Shown here: one piece after another, positions 1-7,545 of the stretch
Position numbering within the stretch: position 1 is the first letter of the stretch
Layout of the letters: each line of letters starts with the position of its first letter
NCBI RefSeq assembly: GCF_009669305.1
Contig: NZ_SADB01000017.1
Coordinates: forward strand, 35,074-99,073
Origin: Ancylomarina sp. 16SWW S1-10-2
Lineage (GTDB): Bacteria; Bacteroidota; Bacteroidia; Bacteroidales; Marinifilaceae
Length of the DNA: 64,000 nt
Reading direction: 5' to 3'
Position numbers and translations under genes: made by a program
Notes under the pieces: generated by a model
Databases searched by the model: none
The model's input: only the letters and a program-made list of their open reading frames with translations
Told to the model about the DNA's origin: nothing

Positions 1-1975
1 TGTCGCTGGCAGAGCATTGTGCTTCATTAACCACATTTATCCAATACGTACCTGTATTCTCTATTTTAATCGATTTGCTTATTTCACCAGTCGACCAATT
101 ATAACTTACTTCATCAATATTGGCATTCAACTCCAGTTCAATATTTGGGAAATCTATAATGTCTTCACCAAGATTAACAATAGGTATTGGGAACACAGTA
201 ATATTTATTTCGGCACTTTCAATATTGCCCAAATTATCTGTTACCTCCAATATATAATTTCCTTCTGTTTTCAAATATATTTCAGATTCATTATTATTCT
301 CATCAATCCAATTGTAAGTTAAAGGGTTAGAAGGATGTCCTAATATTTGTGGAACAATTAGAACTGAATCTCCTTGACAAATACTTCTGTCTTCGCCCAA
401 TTCAATTCTAAATTTTTCTCCATCTCTGTAGTCAATGTTAACAGTATCTGAATTTGCACAGCCATATTCATCAATGACATTAACCCAAAGGTCACCGCCA
501 GAATTGACCGTAATCAATTGGCTTGTTTCAAGTGTACTCCATTTGTAGCTTGCTCCAGTATTTTTAGCATCGAGTTGTTTACTTTCTCCATCCCACAAAA
601 TAAAATCGTCTCCTAGGTCTACAATAGGTTTTGAGTGATAATAAATTTGAGAATTAGCAGTTTGTGAATAGCCATTGGGGTCTGTAGCGGTTAGTGTATA
701 AACACCCTCACTATTAATCTCAATTATTCTCTCAGTAGATCCTGTGCTCCACAAATAGGTGTAGGTCTGATCAATATCCGTATAAGGGCTCAAAGTCATT
801 GTTTCTTGAGCACACATGTGTACTATGTTGGGTAGATTAAGGGTAAATAAGGTAGACTGATCTTTTACTGTAAATGATTTGGAATTACTACATCCATATT
901 CAGATGTGATCATTACTGAATAATCACCAGGGCTTGAAATCTCAATTTCACTCGTTGTTTCTCCTGTAGACCAAAGATATGTACATCCTTCTTTTTCAAT
1001 ATTAATTTGAATTGGCGCCCCATTCATCATTATCACATCATCAATGTTTATTTCAGGTGCATCGTGTATTGTTACTGATATACTTTCAGTTATTTCTTGC
1101 TTATCTCTTTGGTCGGTAACAGTTAGTTCATATTCTCCAGATTTATTTACAACTATTGTTTCTGTTGTTTCGCCAGTGCTCCATAGGTATGAGTATTCTG
1201 AATTAAGATCTATTGTCGGTTTTAATGTTGCAGTTTCACTAGAACAAATATTCTGATCTTCACCTAAATCAATGCTGAATGCACTTTTTAGGTCGATATT
1301 ACTGTAAATAGTGTCACTATTACAACCAAAGCCTGATTTTTCAATCGATTTGAAAGTTGTTATTCCAGCTGCTGCTTGCCATTTAACTCTAAAGTTGATG
1401 TATTTGTTTATACCTACAATTTCTGTTTCGTAATTAATTTGAGTAGCATCGTTTGGTAGTTCTAAACTGTATTGGGAGCTCATTCCAATTATGGCTGTGT
1501 AATCCACTTCGGAGTTTATCTTAATCTTATCTTCGAAGTTTTCAATACTAGGTTTGGTTAGTGGGTAAACAGTCAGCTCTCTAGTTCTTTCATCTTCGTT
1601 TATTTCAAGTTGGGTACCGTCTTCAAGCCAGGCTTTTTCAATGCGAACATTAAATTCTTTAAGGCTTTCAGTATCATTTATAAAGCTAATTTCGAAGTCA
1701 AAAGTACCTATGTTTATTCCTAAACCATTATTCATATTTTGAGAAGGTTCTCCATTTATAGAATAGGAAGCAAACCATATTTTATCTGATGGACCTGAAA
1801 TCTCTAAAGATGATATTTGTGAAGAAGAGATATTTCCGTTGTTAAGAGGGCATAATATTTTGGTCGATTCATTTATGAATTCAACGGTATCTGTTTGAGA
1901 GTAAACATGCGAATAGATACCGAGTAATATTGTGATACTCAGCATTCTAATCGCTATTTTTACTAATGATCTCAC
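1..1975 (-). CDS. Large secreted repeat protein (PKD/Ig-like repeats), N-terminal part; 3' end outside window
   Basis: The minus frame is open from about 1975 to the left edge, so only the N-terminal ~658 residues are seen. The first possible start is GTG at 1975 (a TAA lies five codons upstream); an ATG ten codons further in is an alternative. The protein begins with a signal peptide (basic, then hydrophobic, ending SHVYSQ). After a unique ~220-residue region come about six repeats of 60-85 residues. The typical repeat has LGED/LGDD near its start, a Cys-containing segment such as ICSSE or ICQGD, a central YLWSTGETT-type motif, and an ending such as GEYELTVTD. Such repeats are typical of large Bacteroidota surface or secreted proteins that often carry a type IX sorting domain at the C terminus; that end is not visible here. 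An adhesin or matrix role is inference. Confidence 0.8.
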   Translation of the reverse strand, partial: MRSLVKIAIRMLSITILLGIYSHVYSQTDTVEFINESTKILCPLNNGNISSSQISSLEISGPSDKIWFASYSINGEPSQNMNNGLGINIGTFDFEISFINDTESLKEFNVRIEKAWLEDGTQLEINEDERTRELTVYPLTKPSIENFEDKIKINSEVDYTAIIGMSSQYSLELPNDATQINYETEIVGINKYINFRVKWQAAAGITTFKSIEKSGFGCNSDTIYSNIDLKSAFSIDLGEDQNICSSETATLKPTIDLNSEYSYLWSTGETTETIVVNKSGEYELTVTDQRDKQEITESISVTIHDAPEINIDDVIMMNGAPIQINIEKEGCTYLWSTGETTSEIEISSPGDYSVMITSEYGCSNSKSFTVKDQSTLFTLNLPNIVHMCAQETMTLSPYTDIDQTYTYLWSTGSTERIIEINSEGVYTLTATDPNGYSQTANSQIYYHSKPIVDLGDDFILWDGESKQLDAKNTGASYKWSTLETSQLITVNSGGDLWVNVIDEYGCANSDTVNIDYRDGEKFRIELGEDRSICQGDSVLIVPQILGHPSNPLTYNWIDENNNESEIYLKTEGNYILEVTDNLGNIESAEINITVFPIPIVNLGEDIIDFPNIELELNANIDEVSYNWSTGEISKSIKIENTGTYWINVVNEAQCSASD

Positions 1976-2211
1976 AAGCAGTTGAATTTATTTTGACAAA
2001 TGAAACCTATCAACAAAGTGAATTGTTGGTATAAAGATACGAAAAAGCAGACATTTAATCTAAGATAACGTGATGTTCGTCTATTGTGTGCTGTTATTTG
2101 TCATCGTTTTGTGATGAAATTGATGAATGTCGTAATGACGATTTCTGTTGATTTTTTCAGAAAAAACGAAGGATTGTAACATTGGTTACGTTTTAAAACC
2201 TGTCTTAGCTC

Positions 2212-2219
2212 TATTTTTG
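2212..2219 (+). promoter_or_regulatory. Candidate -7 box for the 2253-5713 operon
   Basis: TATTTTTG fits the Bacteroidota -7 consensus TAnnTTTG and lies 33 bases before the ATG at 2253. I see no good -33 TTG at 19-20 bases upstream, so the call is tentative. The 277-base gap between the divergent genes (1976-2252) holds no other feature that I recognise. Confidence 0.35.
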
Positions 2220-2252
2220 TTTTAGAAAATTAATATATATAAGCTCACAGAT

Positions 2253-3539
2253 ATGGAGAATCAATATTTTAAAACAACCGATAGTTTACTTGATATTTGC
2301 ACGCGTTTCCCAGAAACAATTAAAATTTTTGTTTCAAATGGATTTAAGCAATTGGAAGATTCTAAGAAAAGAGAACTTTTCGGTAAATCTCTGACTTTAG
2401 AGATGGCTTTAAAAATGAAAAAGCTAAATGTTGATGCATTTGTGTCTTTATTGGTTGAAGGTATTGATTTAACAAGGAATCAAGTTGATGGGGATTTGAA
2501 TCAGAAACCAACTAGTACTGATGAGGATGCTGTTCATATTCAAGGTTTATTGCCTTGTCCGGTTCGAGTGCCATTGGTTGAAGGTATTGATGCTTTTATT
2601 GAAGATTATAAAAAAACGAATGATAGAGAGATCGTTTATGATTTAAAGGCTGCTTCTATGGGACTTGATTGGTTAATGGATGATGTTATTAATGAAGATA
2701 ATCCTGATAAATTAGCTGATATTTTTATATCTGCAGGTTTTGATTTATTTTTCGACGATAAGTTGATGGGTAAATTTAAAAAACGTGGTGTTTTTGCTGA
2801 TAGCACAGGTTTTGACCGATTAAATAAGGATTTCGATAATGAAGATATTTGTCTTAAAGATCCTCAAGGACACTATTCAATGATTGGTGTTGTGCCAGCT
2901 GTATTTTTGGTGAATACTGTTGAGCTAGGTGAAAGAGAAGTCCCTCGTACTTGGGCTGACTTATTAAAGCCTGAATTTAAGAACAGCGTTAGTCTTCCAA
3001 TAAGTGATTTTGACTTATTTAACTCTATGTTGTTGCATATTCACAAAACCTATGGAGAAAAAGGTGTAAAAGGCTTAGGCGAATGTTTGTTGGAGAGTAT
3101 GCACCCATCTCAAATGGTGAAATCTCACAATAAAAAGAAAAACAGACCAGCGATTACAATTATGCCCTATTTCTTTACAAAGATGATAAAAGAGGGTGGT
3201 AGCATGGTTGCTGTTTGGCCAGAAGATGGAGCTATTATTAGTCCAATTTTCATGCTAACTAAGCAAGATAAATTGGATAAGACGCAAGATGTAGTTGACT
3301 TTTTATCCTCAAAAAAGGTAGGTGAAATTCTATCACATCAAGGTTTGTTTCCAAGTATAAATCCTGAAGTCGATAATAGACTTCCTGAAAAGAATAAATT
3401 TATGTGGTTGGGTTGGGATTACATCAACTCAAACAATATTGGAGAATTAATTGTTAAGTGTGAAGGAATCTTTAATAAAGCGATAAAGGATAACAGCTTT
3501 AAAAATATGGGTCCTTTAAGTTTCACACCGCAATCTTAA
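2253..3539 (+). CDS. DUF1858-like domain fused to a solute-binding-protein-like domain, no signal peptide
   Basis: A 428-residue protein. Residues 1-75 (TTDSLLDICTRFPETIKIF onward) resemble the small helical DUF1858 domain, which is found alone and fused to redox and metal proteins. From about residue 95 the sequence looks like a periplasmic binding protein of the iron/AfuA class (a GLLPCPVRVPL segment, PRTWADLLKPEF, AVWPEDGAIISPIF). There is no signal peptide, lipobox or membrane segment, so as annotated it stays in the cytoplasm, which is odd for a binding protein. It is the first gene of an operon with a GTPase, an ABC ATPase and a zinc-ribbon protein, and there is no permease gene. I infer a cytoplasmic cofactor- or metal-handling role rather than uptake. 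The fold assignment is by eye and moderately sure; the substrate is unknown. Confidence 0.6.
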   Translation: MENQYFKTTDSLLDICTRFPETIKIFVSNGFKQLEDSKKRELFGKSLTLEMALKMKKLNVDAFVSLLVEGIDLTRNQVDGDLNQKPTSTDEDAVHIQGLLPCPVRVPLVEGIDAFIEDYKKTNDREIVYDLKAASMGLDWLMDDVINEDNPDKLADIFISAGFDLFFDDKLMGKFKKRGVFADSTGFDRLNKDFDNEDICLKDPQGHYSMIGVVPAVFLVNTVELGEREVPRTWADLLKPEFKNSVSLPISDFDLFNSMLLHIHKTYGEKGVKGLGECLLESMHPSQMVKSHNKKKNRPAITIMPYFFTKMIKEGGSMVAVWPEDGAIISPIFMLTKQDKLDKTQDVVDFLSSKKVGEILSHQGLFPSINPEVDNRLPEKNKFMWLGWDYINSNNIGELIVKCEGIFNKAIKDNSFKNMGPLSFTPQS

Positions 3540-3623
3540 TTTAGAATTGATTAGTTTTAGAAATCAATTTTGTAAACGATAAGTTTGCATTAACTCAAAA
3601 TTTAACAGATATAAACTTAAGAT

Positions 3624-4328
3624 ATGAATCTAGTTACTGTGTCAGGACCACCTTCATCAGGAAAAACAGCCGTTATTTTAAAAACCATTGATTCCGTTAA
3701 AAAGCGTGGATTAAAGGTTGGTGTTGTGAAATTCGATTGTTTGTATACCGATGATGATATTCTTTATGAAAAAGCAGGAGTTAAGGTGAAGAAAGGGCTT
3801 TCGGGTTCACTTTGTCCAGATCATTATTTCGTAAGTAATATTGAGGAAGTAACGCAATGGGGATTAAAGGAAGGTTTAGATCTTTTAATAACCGAAAGTG
3901 CTGGTTTATGTAACCGTTGTTCGCCATATATTAAATCTGTTACTGCTGTTTGTGTTATCGATAACTTGAGTGGAATTAATACTCCCAAAAAAATCGGCCC
4001 CATGCTTAAAACAGCTGATATTGTAATTATTACAAAAGGTGATATCGTGTCTCAAGCTGAGCGTGAAGTATTTGCTTCGAGAGTAAATGCAGTGAATCCA
4101 GGGGCTACAATTATGCACGTAAATGGATTAACAGGGCAAGGTGCCTATGAGTTAAGTACTCTTTTATATGATGATAAAGCTGAAGTGAAGACTCTTGTTG
4201 GTGAAAAATTGAGATTCTCAATGCCATCTGCTCTTTGTTCATATTGTTTGGGTGAAACTCGAATAGGAGAATCATTCCAAATGGGTAATGTTAGAAAAAT
4301 TGACTTGAGCGATAAAAAAGACAAGTAA
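3624..4328 (+). CDS. HypB/CobW/UreG-like P-loop GTPase with two CxxC motifs
   Basis: A 234-residue SIMIBI-type NTPase. The Walker A loop is GPPSSGKT at residues 8-15, a switch-like LLITESAG lies near residue 88, and ITKGD around residue 131 is an NKxD-type guanine-specificity motif. Extra cysteines are striking: CNRC directly after ESAGL, a single Cys in SLCPDH, and CSYC near the C terminus. These could bind a metal or a cluster, as in nickel chaperone GTPases (HypB, UreG, CooC). The gene follows 2253-3539 by 84 bases and precedes the ABC ATPase by 56 bases, all co-directional. Without a hydrogenase or urease in view, the client is unknown. It could also be annotated simply as a CobW-family GTP-binding protein. 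Confidence 0.65.
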   Translation: MNLVTVSGPPSSGKTAVILKTIDSVKKRGLKVGVVKFDCLYTDDDILYEKAGVKVKKGLSGSLCPDHYFVSNIEEVTQWGLKEGLDLLITESAGLCNRCSPYIKSVTAVCVIDNLSGINTPKKIGPMLKTADIVIITKGDIVSQAEREVFASRVNAVNPGATIMHVNGLTGQGAYELSTLLYDDKAEVKTLVGEKLRFSMPSALCSYCLGETRIGESFQMGNVRKIDLSDKKDK

Positions 4329-4384
4329 AATACTTTGAGTATTTATAAGTTAGATGTATTTAAGCTAAAACACAGATTCGAAAC

Positions 4385-5413
4385 ATGATTACAATTAACG
4401 ATATACAGAGCAAAACGCTTACCGATTTATTTGAGCAATATCCTTTTTTACCAGGCTTCTTCGAAGAGCATACATTGGAATTAAATGGAAATTTAGATAT
4501 CAGCCTTTTTGACTATTTGGCTTTTCTTGATGACGAGGAAGAGCAAGAAAATAGAGCTATGGATAAGGCTCAAGTTTTAGATTCAATGTGTATTTATATT
4601 GATCAGATGCTTGCATTTTTAGGCGAAGATGAGGATGATGGCGTTAATAGTATCACATTATTGCCAGGTACAAATAAATCTGGTGAAGCTGAACAGTTTG
4701 GTGAGTTAATAATAAAGAAGAGTGAGATTGTTTGTATTGTAGGGGCTACAGGTTCTGGTAAAAGTCGATTATTAGCTGATATAGAATGGGTTGCTAAAGG
4801 TGATACGCCAACTTCACGTTCGGTACTCATTAATGGAGAAATTGGTGATTCAAAATGGCGCTTAGATTCAGGGAATAAGTTGGTTGCTCAATTGTCTCAG
4901 AATATGAATTTTGTGATGGATTTATCGGTTTATGAATTTATTGAATTGCATGCACAGTCTCGTTTGGTAGAAGATGTTGAAAGTGTTATAAATAAAATTT
5001 TTGCTCAGGCAAACGACTTGGCGGGTGAAAAGTTTGAGTTGACAACGCCTATCACAAGTTTAAGTGGAGGACAGTCAAGAGCATTAATGATTGCTGATAC
5101 CGCTATTCTTAGTAAATCACCTATTGTTTTAATCGATGAAATTGAGAATGCAGGTATTGATAGAAAACGAGCTTTGGATTTATTAATAGGTGAAGAGAAA
5201 ATTGTTTTAATGGCAACCCATGATCCAATTTTGGCATTGATGGGAGATAAGCGTATTGTGATTAAAAATGGTGGCATTCATAAAGTGATTGAAACTAGTG
5301 TTGAGGAACAAAAGTTATTAGGAGATCTTGAAAGAATGGATGCTGTTATTCAGAATATGAGAAATAGACTACGTCAAGGAGAAATAATTCAGAAAGAAGA
5401 TATTGGATTTTAG
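4385..5413 (+). CDS. ABC-type ATPase with N-terminal DUF1858-like domain, no permease partner
   Basis: A 342-residue protein. Residues 1-90 form an acidic helical region (TLTDLFEQYPFLPGFFEEH) whose start resembles the DUF1858-like head of the first operon gene. The rest is an ABC nucleotide-binding domain: Walker A VGATGSGKS near residue 119, signature LSGGQ near 224, Walker B IVLIDEIE near 247, and an H-loop in MATHDP. The order is complete, so it should hydrolyse ATP. No transmembrane domain is encoded in it or nearby. ABC ATPases without permeases often work on soluble machines (translation, repair, Fe-S assembly, cofactor activation). With the GTPase and zinc-ribbon neighbours I infer assembly or activation of a metalloprotein, not transport. 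Confidence 0.65.
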   Translation: MITINDIQSKTLTDLFEQYPFLPGFFEEHTLELNGNLDISLFDYLAFLDDEEEQENRAMDKAQVLDSMCIYIDQMLAFLGEDEDDGVNSITLLPGTNKSGEAEQFGELIIKKSEIVCIVGATGSGKSRLLADIEWVAKGDTPTSRSVLINGEIGDSKWRLDSGNKLVAQLSQNMNFVMDLSVYEFIELHAQSRLVEDVESVINKIFAQANDLAGEKFELTTPITSLSGGQSRALMIADTAILSKSPIVLIDEIENAGIDRKRALDLLIGEEKIVLMATHDPILALMGDKRIVIKNGGIHKVIETSVEEQKLLGDLERMDAVIQNMRNRLRQGEIIQKEDIGF

Positions 5414-5470
5414 ATTGTCATTTCAATCTAGTAATATAAAATTACGAACTAACATTAAAATATAGATATT

Positions 5471-5713
5471 ATGCACGATGGATGCGCAGGTAGTTTCGAG
5501 AATGGTCAACAAGTAGTTGATAAGGTTAGAGATATGGGGTTTTCAGAGCAGTTGATGCCAATGCCATTAGAAATTGAATGTCATGGTTGTAAAGAGACAT
5601 TTACAATGGAAGAATTTGAAGGACATTGTCCTAAATGTGGTATGGTTCACGGTGTAACGCCTTGTCATGCTTTCGATCCAAATAATATTATGGCTGCAGG
5701 TATAGGATATTAA
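5471..5713 (+). CDS. Small zinc-ribbon protein, last gene of the operon
   Basis: An 80-residue protein that I do not recognise as a named family. It has an N-terminal HDGCAG, then a CHGC...CPKCG pair 17 residues apart that makes a clear zinc ribbon, and a conserved-looking tail MVHGVTPCHAFDPNN with one more Cys-His. It follows the ABC ATPase by 57 bases and ends just before a strong terminator. A decayed copy of its 3' end lies at 7268-7340, so this gene or the whole operon was once duplicated here. A role as metal carrier or adaptor for the upstream GTPase/ATPase pair is inference. Confidence 0.6.
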   Translation: MHDGCAGSFENGQQVVDKVRDMGFSEQLMPMPLEIECHGCKETFTMEEFEGHCPKCGMVHGVTPCHAFDPNNIMAAGIGY

Positions 5714-5734
5714 TTGTATCACTTAAAATAGAGT

Positions 5735-5764
5735 AAAGGGGTACGTCATATCGTACCCCTTTCT
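5735..5764. terminator. Bidirectional terminator between convergent genes
   Basis: AAAGGGGTACG and CGTACCCCTTT form a perfect 11-bp stem with a 6-base loop, A-rich on the left and T-rich on the right. It sits between the end of the zinc-ribbon gene (+) and the end of the channel gene (-), so it can serve both. Confidence 0.85.
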
Positions 5765-5776
5765 GTTTGTCATTAT

Positions 5777-6961
5777 TTAGTCATCTTTTCGGAATTTTTT
5801 CAAAATGTGTTCCATTTGTTTTCCGGCAGCTTCTCGTCCACCCAAACCAAAGGAGAGAGCAACCGCAACCGCAATGGCTCCTAAAATTAATCCAAATGCA
5901 AGGTTAATAATGTCGTTAGCAATTCCCATTGAACGTAAGCCAATAGCAAGAAACAACATGATAGTTGCGAACTGAGCTATTCCAGCAATTCCTTTTGTTC
6001 CTTCCGATCCGGAAAGAGCTTTGTAAACTAGTTTGGCTATGAAATTACCTATAGCAAGGATAATCAAACCAAAGAAAATTTGTCCCATTAGTGTCATAAG
6101 TCTACTTAGAATATCAACTAATGAGGTAAACTCCATTATTTCTAAAGAGGAAATGATTCCCGCAAACATGATAAAAAAGAAGACAATGTTACCAATCATC
6201 TTAGAAATTGAGCTGTCTTGACCTATAATTTTGTTGAGACCCATTTTTTCAGAAAGTTTATCAAATCCTAAATTAGCCAAAAGACTTTGTAGTACAGGTA
6301 CAATAAATTTTGCAACAATATAGAATACAGCTAAAATAATTATTCCACCAATAATTTTTGGAATTGCTAGTAAGAAGGTTTGAAGCATTTCTGTAGCAGG
6401 TGCCGAAATGACTTCCATTTTAAGAGCATCCAAAGCCACAATTAGGATGGGGATAAAAATAAAGAGGAAAAGAATTTGCTTGATGATGTTGACCAAATCT
6501 ATATCTTTGGTAAAGCCCAATTTAAGTGTTGCTTTTTCGATTGGACTTGCCACTAGGCCAATAAGTTCAGATACAATTCGGGCAATAACATAACCTGCAA
6601 AGGCAATAATAATAGCTCCAATTAGGTTGGGAACAAAACTAAGAAAATCGTTAAGCATCATGTTTAAAGGAGCAAGAGCTTCTTTAATTCCCATAATGTT
6701 GAGAACTAGGAGAACCACATAAAGCATAACTAAATAGTAGACAAGTTTGCTTAGTCCACGCTCTAGTTTTAACTTGTTTTTCCCTTCTTTATTTATTTTC
6801 TCATCTAACTTCATTTTGTGTAGAATTGAATAAATTGCTCGTTTAATAAGTAGAGCAATTAGCCAACCAATGATGAGCGTAACTAATGCGCCCAATACGC
6901 CAGGTAATAGTGTGCCAACTTTTCCCATTAAGGGTTCTAGTAAATTTCCTATGTATTCCAT
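5777..6961 (-). CDS. Mechanosensitive-channel-like membrane protein with repeated TM helices
   Basis: I place the start at the ATG at 6961 (MEYIGNLLEPLMGKV); the open frame runs 25 codons further upstream, but that part looks non-coding. The ~394-residue protein has several repeats of a conserved TM-helix unit (LPNLIGAIIIAFAGYVIARIV, IPKIIGGIIILAVFYIVAKFI, FGLIILAIGNFIAKLVYKAL), the PF05552-type pattern found in MscS-related proteins of cyanobacteria and Bacteroidota. Its C terminus ends FGLGGREAAGKQMEHILKKF. No clear MscS pore/beta domain is present, so gating by tension is not proven. The gene separates the zinc-ribbon gene from the decayed copy of it, which suggests that it was caught in, or inserted into, a duplication. 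Confidence 0.7.
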   Translation of the reverse strand: MEYIGNLLEPLMGKVGTLLPGVLGALVTLIIGWLIALLIKRAIYSILHKMKLDEKINKEGKNKLKLERGLSKLVYYLVMLYVVLLVLNIMGIKEALAPLNMMLNDFLSFVPNLIGAIIIAFAGYVIARIVSELIGLVASPIEKATLKLGFTKDIDLVNIIKQILFLFIFIPILIVALDALKMEVISAPATEMLQTFLLAIPKIIGGIIILAVFYIVAKFIVPVLQSLLANLGFDKLSEKMGLNKIIGQDSSISKMIGNIVFFFIMFAGIISSLEIMEFTSLVDILSRLMTLMGQIFFGLIILAIGNFIAKLVYKALSGSEGTKGIAGIAQFATIMLFLAIGLRSMGIANDIINLAFGLILGAIAVAVALSFGLGGREAAGKQMEHILKKFRKDD

Positions 6962-7094
6962 TTGTATGTATTTAGGTGTTAATAAATAAATTTGAATATT
7001 AGTTAGAGAGTGGGTGTTTTGTATAGTGAAATACAACTTGTGTTATATTTGTGAAGAACACCAGGAGCAGTAGAATAAAAACAGGTCTAAGATT

Positions 7095-7145
7095 AATAAT
7101 GCTTAAACCTATTTTTATCAGTAAGTTAAGCATTATTTTTTTGGA
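7095..7145 (+). terminator. Terminator-like hairpin upstream of the gene remnant
   Basis: AATAATGCTTAA (7095-7106) pairs with TTAAGCATTATT (7126-7137) in a perfect 12-bp stem with a 19-base loop, followed by a T run. No intact plus-strand gene ends here, so it may be a relic of the former transcription unit. Confidence 0.5.
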
Positions 7146-7267
7146 TGTCAATAGTTAGTTTTATTGAAAACTAATGAACGAGTGGTTATAATTTGACAGA
7201 AGTTCTTCGATATTGTCTTTTGCTTAATTATTTTTAGGCCTATATAGGCGATGGAAAATGTTTTTTT

Positions 7268-7340
7268 TATGTGATATGGTTCATGGCGTAACTCGATATC
7301 ATGTTTTGATCCAAATAATAATTTAGCTGTAGGTTATTAA
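7268..7340 (+). pseudogene. Decayed 3' end of a second zinc-ribbon gene copy
   Basis: This stretch aligns with the end of the 5471-5713 gene (about 5634-5713). It translates as CDMVHGVTRYHV against CGMVHGVTPCHAF. A one-base deletion then shifts the frame, after which DNA matching codons FDPNN is still visible, followed by a few-base deletion and the TAA. By eye roughly three quarters of aligned bases match. Upstream similarity fades quickly. It is a pseudogene fragment, not an active gene, and a terminator still follows it at 7370-7404. Confidence 0.75.
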
Positions 7341-7369
7341 TAGAATTTAGGTTCTACGTTATTAAACTA

Positions 7370-7404
7370 AAAAGACCTAAAAGCTCATTGCTTTTAGGTC
7401 TTTT
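7370..7404 (+). terminator. Intrinsic terminator after the gene remnant
   Basis: AAAGACCTAAAAGC (7371-7384) pairs perfectly with GCTTTTAGGTCTTT (7390-7403), with a 5-base loop and a short T run. It has no intact plus-strand gene to serve and lies 30 bases past the remnant's stop, as expected for the leftover end of an old operon. Confidence 0.7.
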
Positions 7405-7492
7405 ATAGAACTCGTTATTTTGTAAATTATTTCATAAGAAGTTTCCCTGTGTAAGTTTCGAAATACAAATGTTTAAATTTTTATAGTAGATG

Positions 7493-7525
7493 AAAAAGCC
7501 CTCTTTCTGATAGGAAAGGAGGCTT
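7493..7525 (-). terminator. purL terminator
   Basis: On the minus strand AAGCCTCCTTTC, loop, GAAAGAGGGCTTTTTC forms a near-perfect 12-bp stem ending in T residues, 21 bases after the purL stop. Confidence 0.8.
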
Positions 7526-7545
7526 CTAAATATATGGATATTTAA

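Noticed and set aside
1044-1256. Plus-strand ORF of 70 codons in the first 2 kb
   Set aside because: Antisense shadow of the open minus-strand repeat protein.
1976-2252. Prophage or integron boundary
   Set aside because: No integrase, att-like repeats or tRNA at this place; it is only a divergent promoter gap.
5777-7036. Channel protein starting 25 codons further upstream at 7036
   Set aside because: The extra residues (YFTIQNTHSLTNIQIY) show no membrane-protein start logic, and MEYIGNLL at 6961 precedes the first helix in the usual way.
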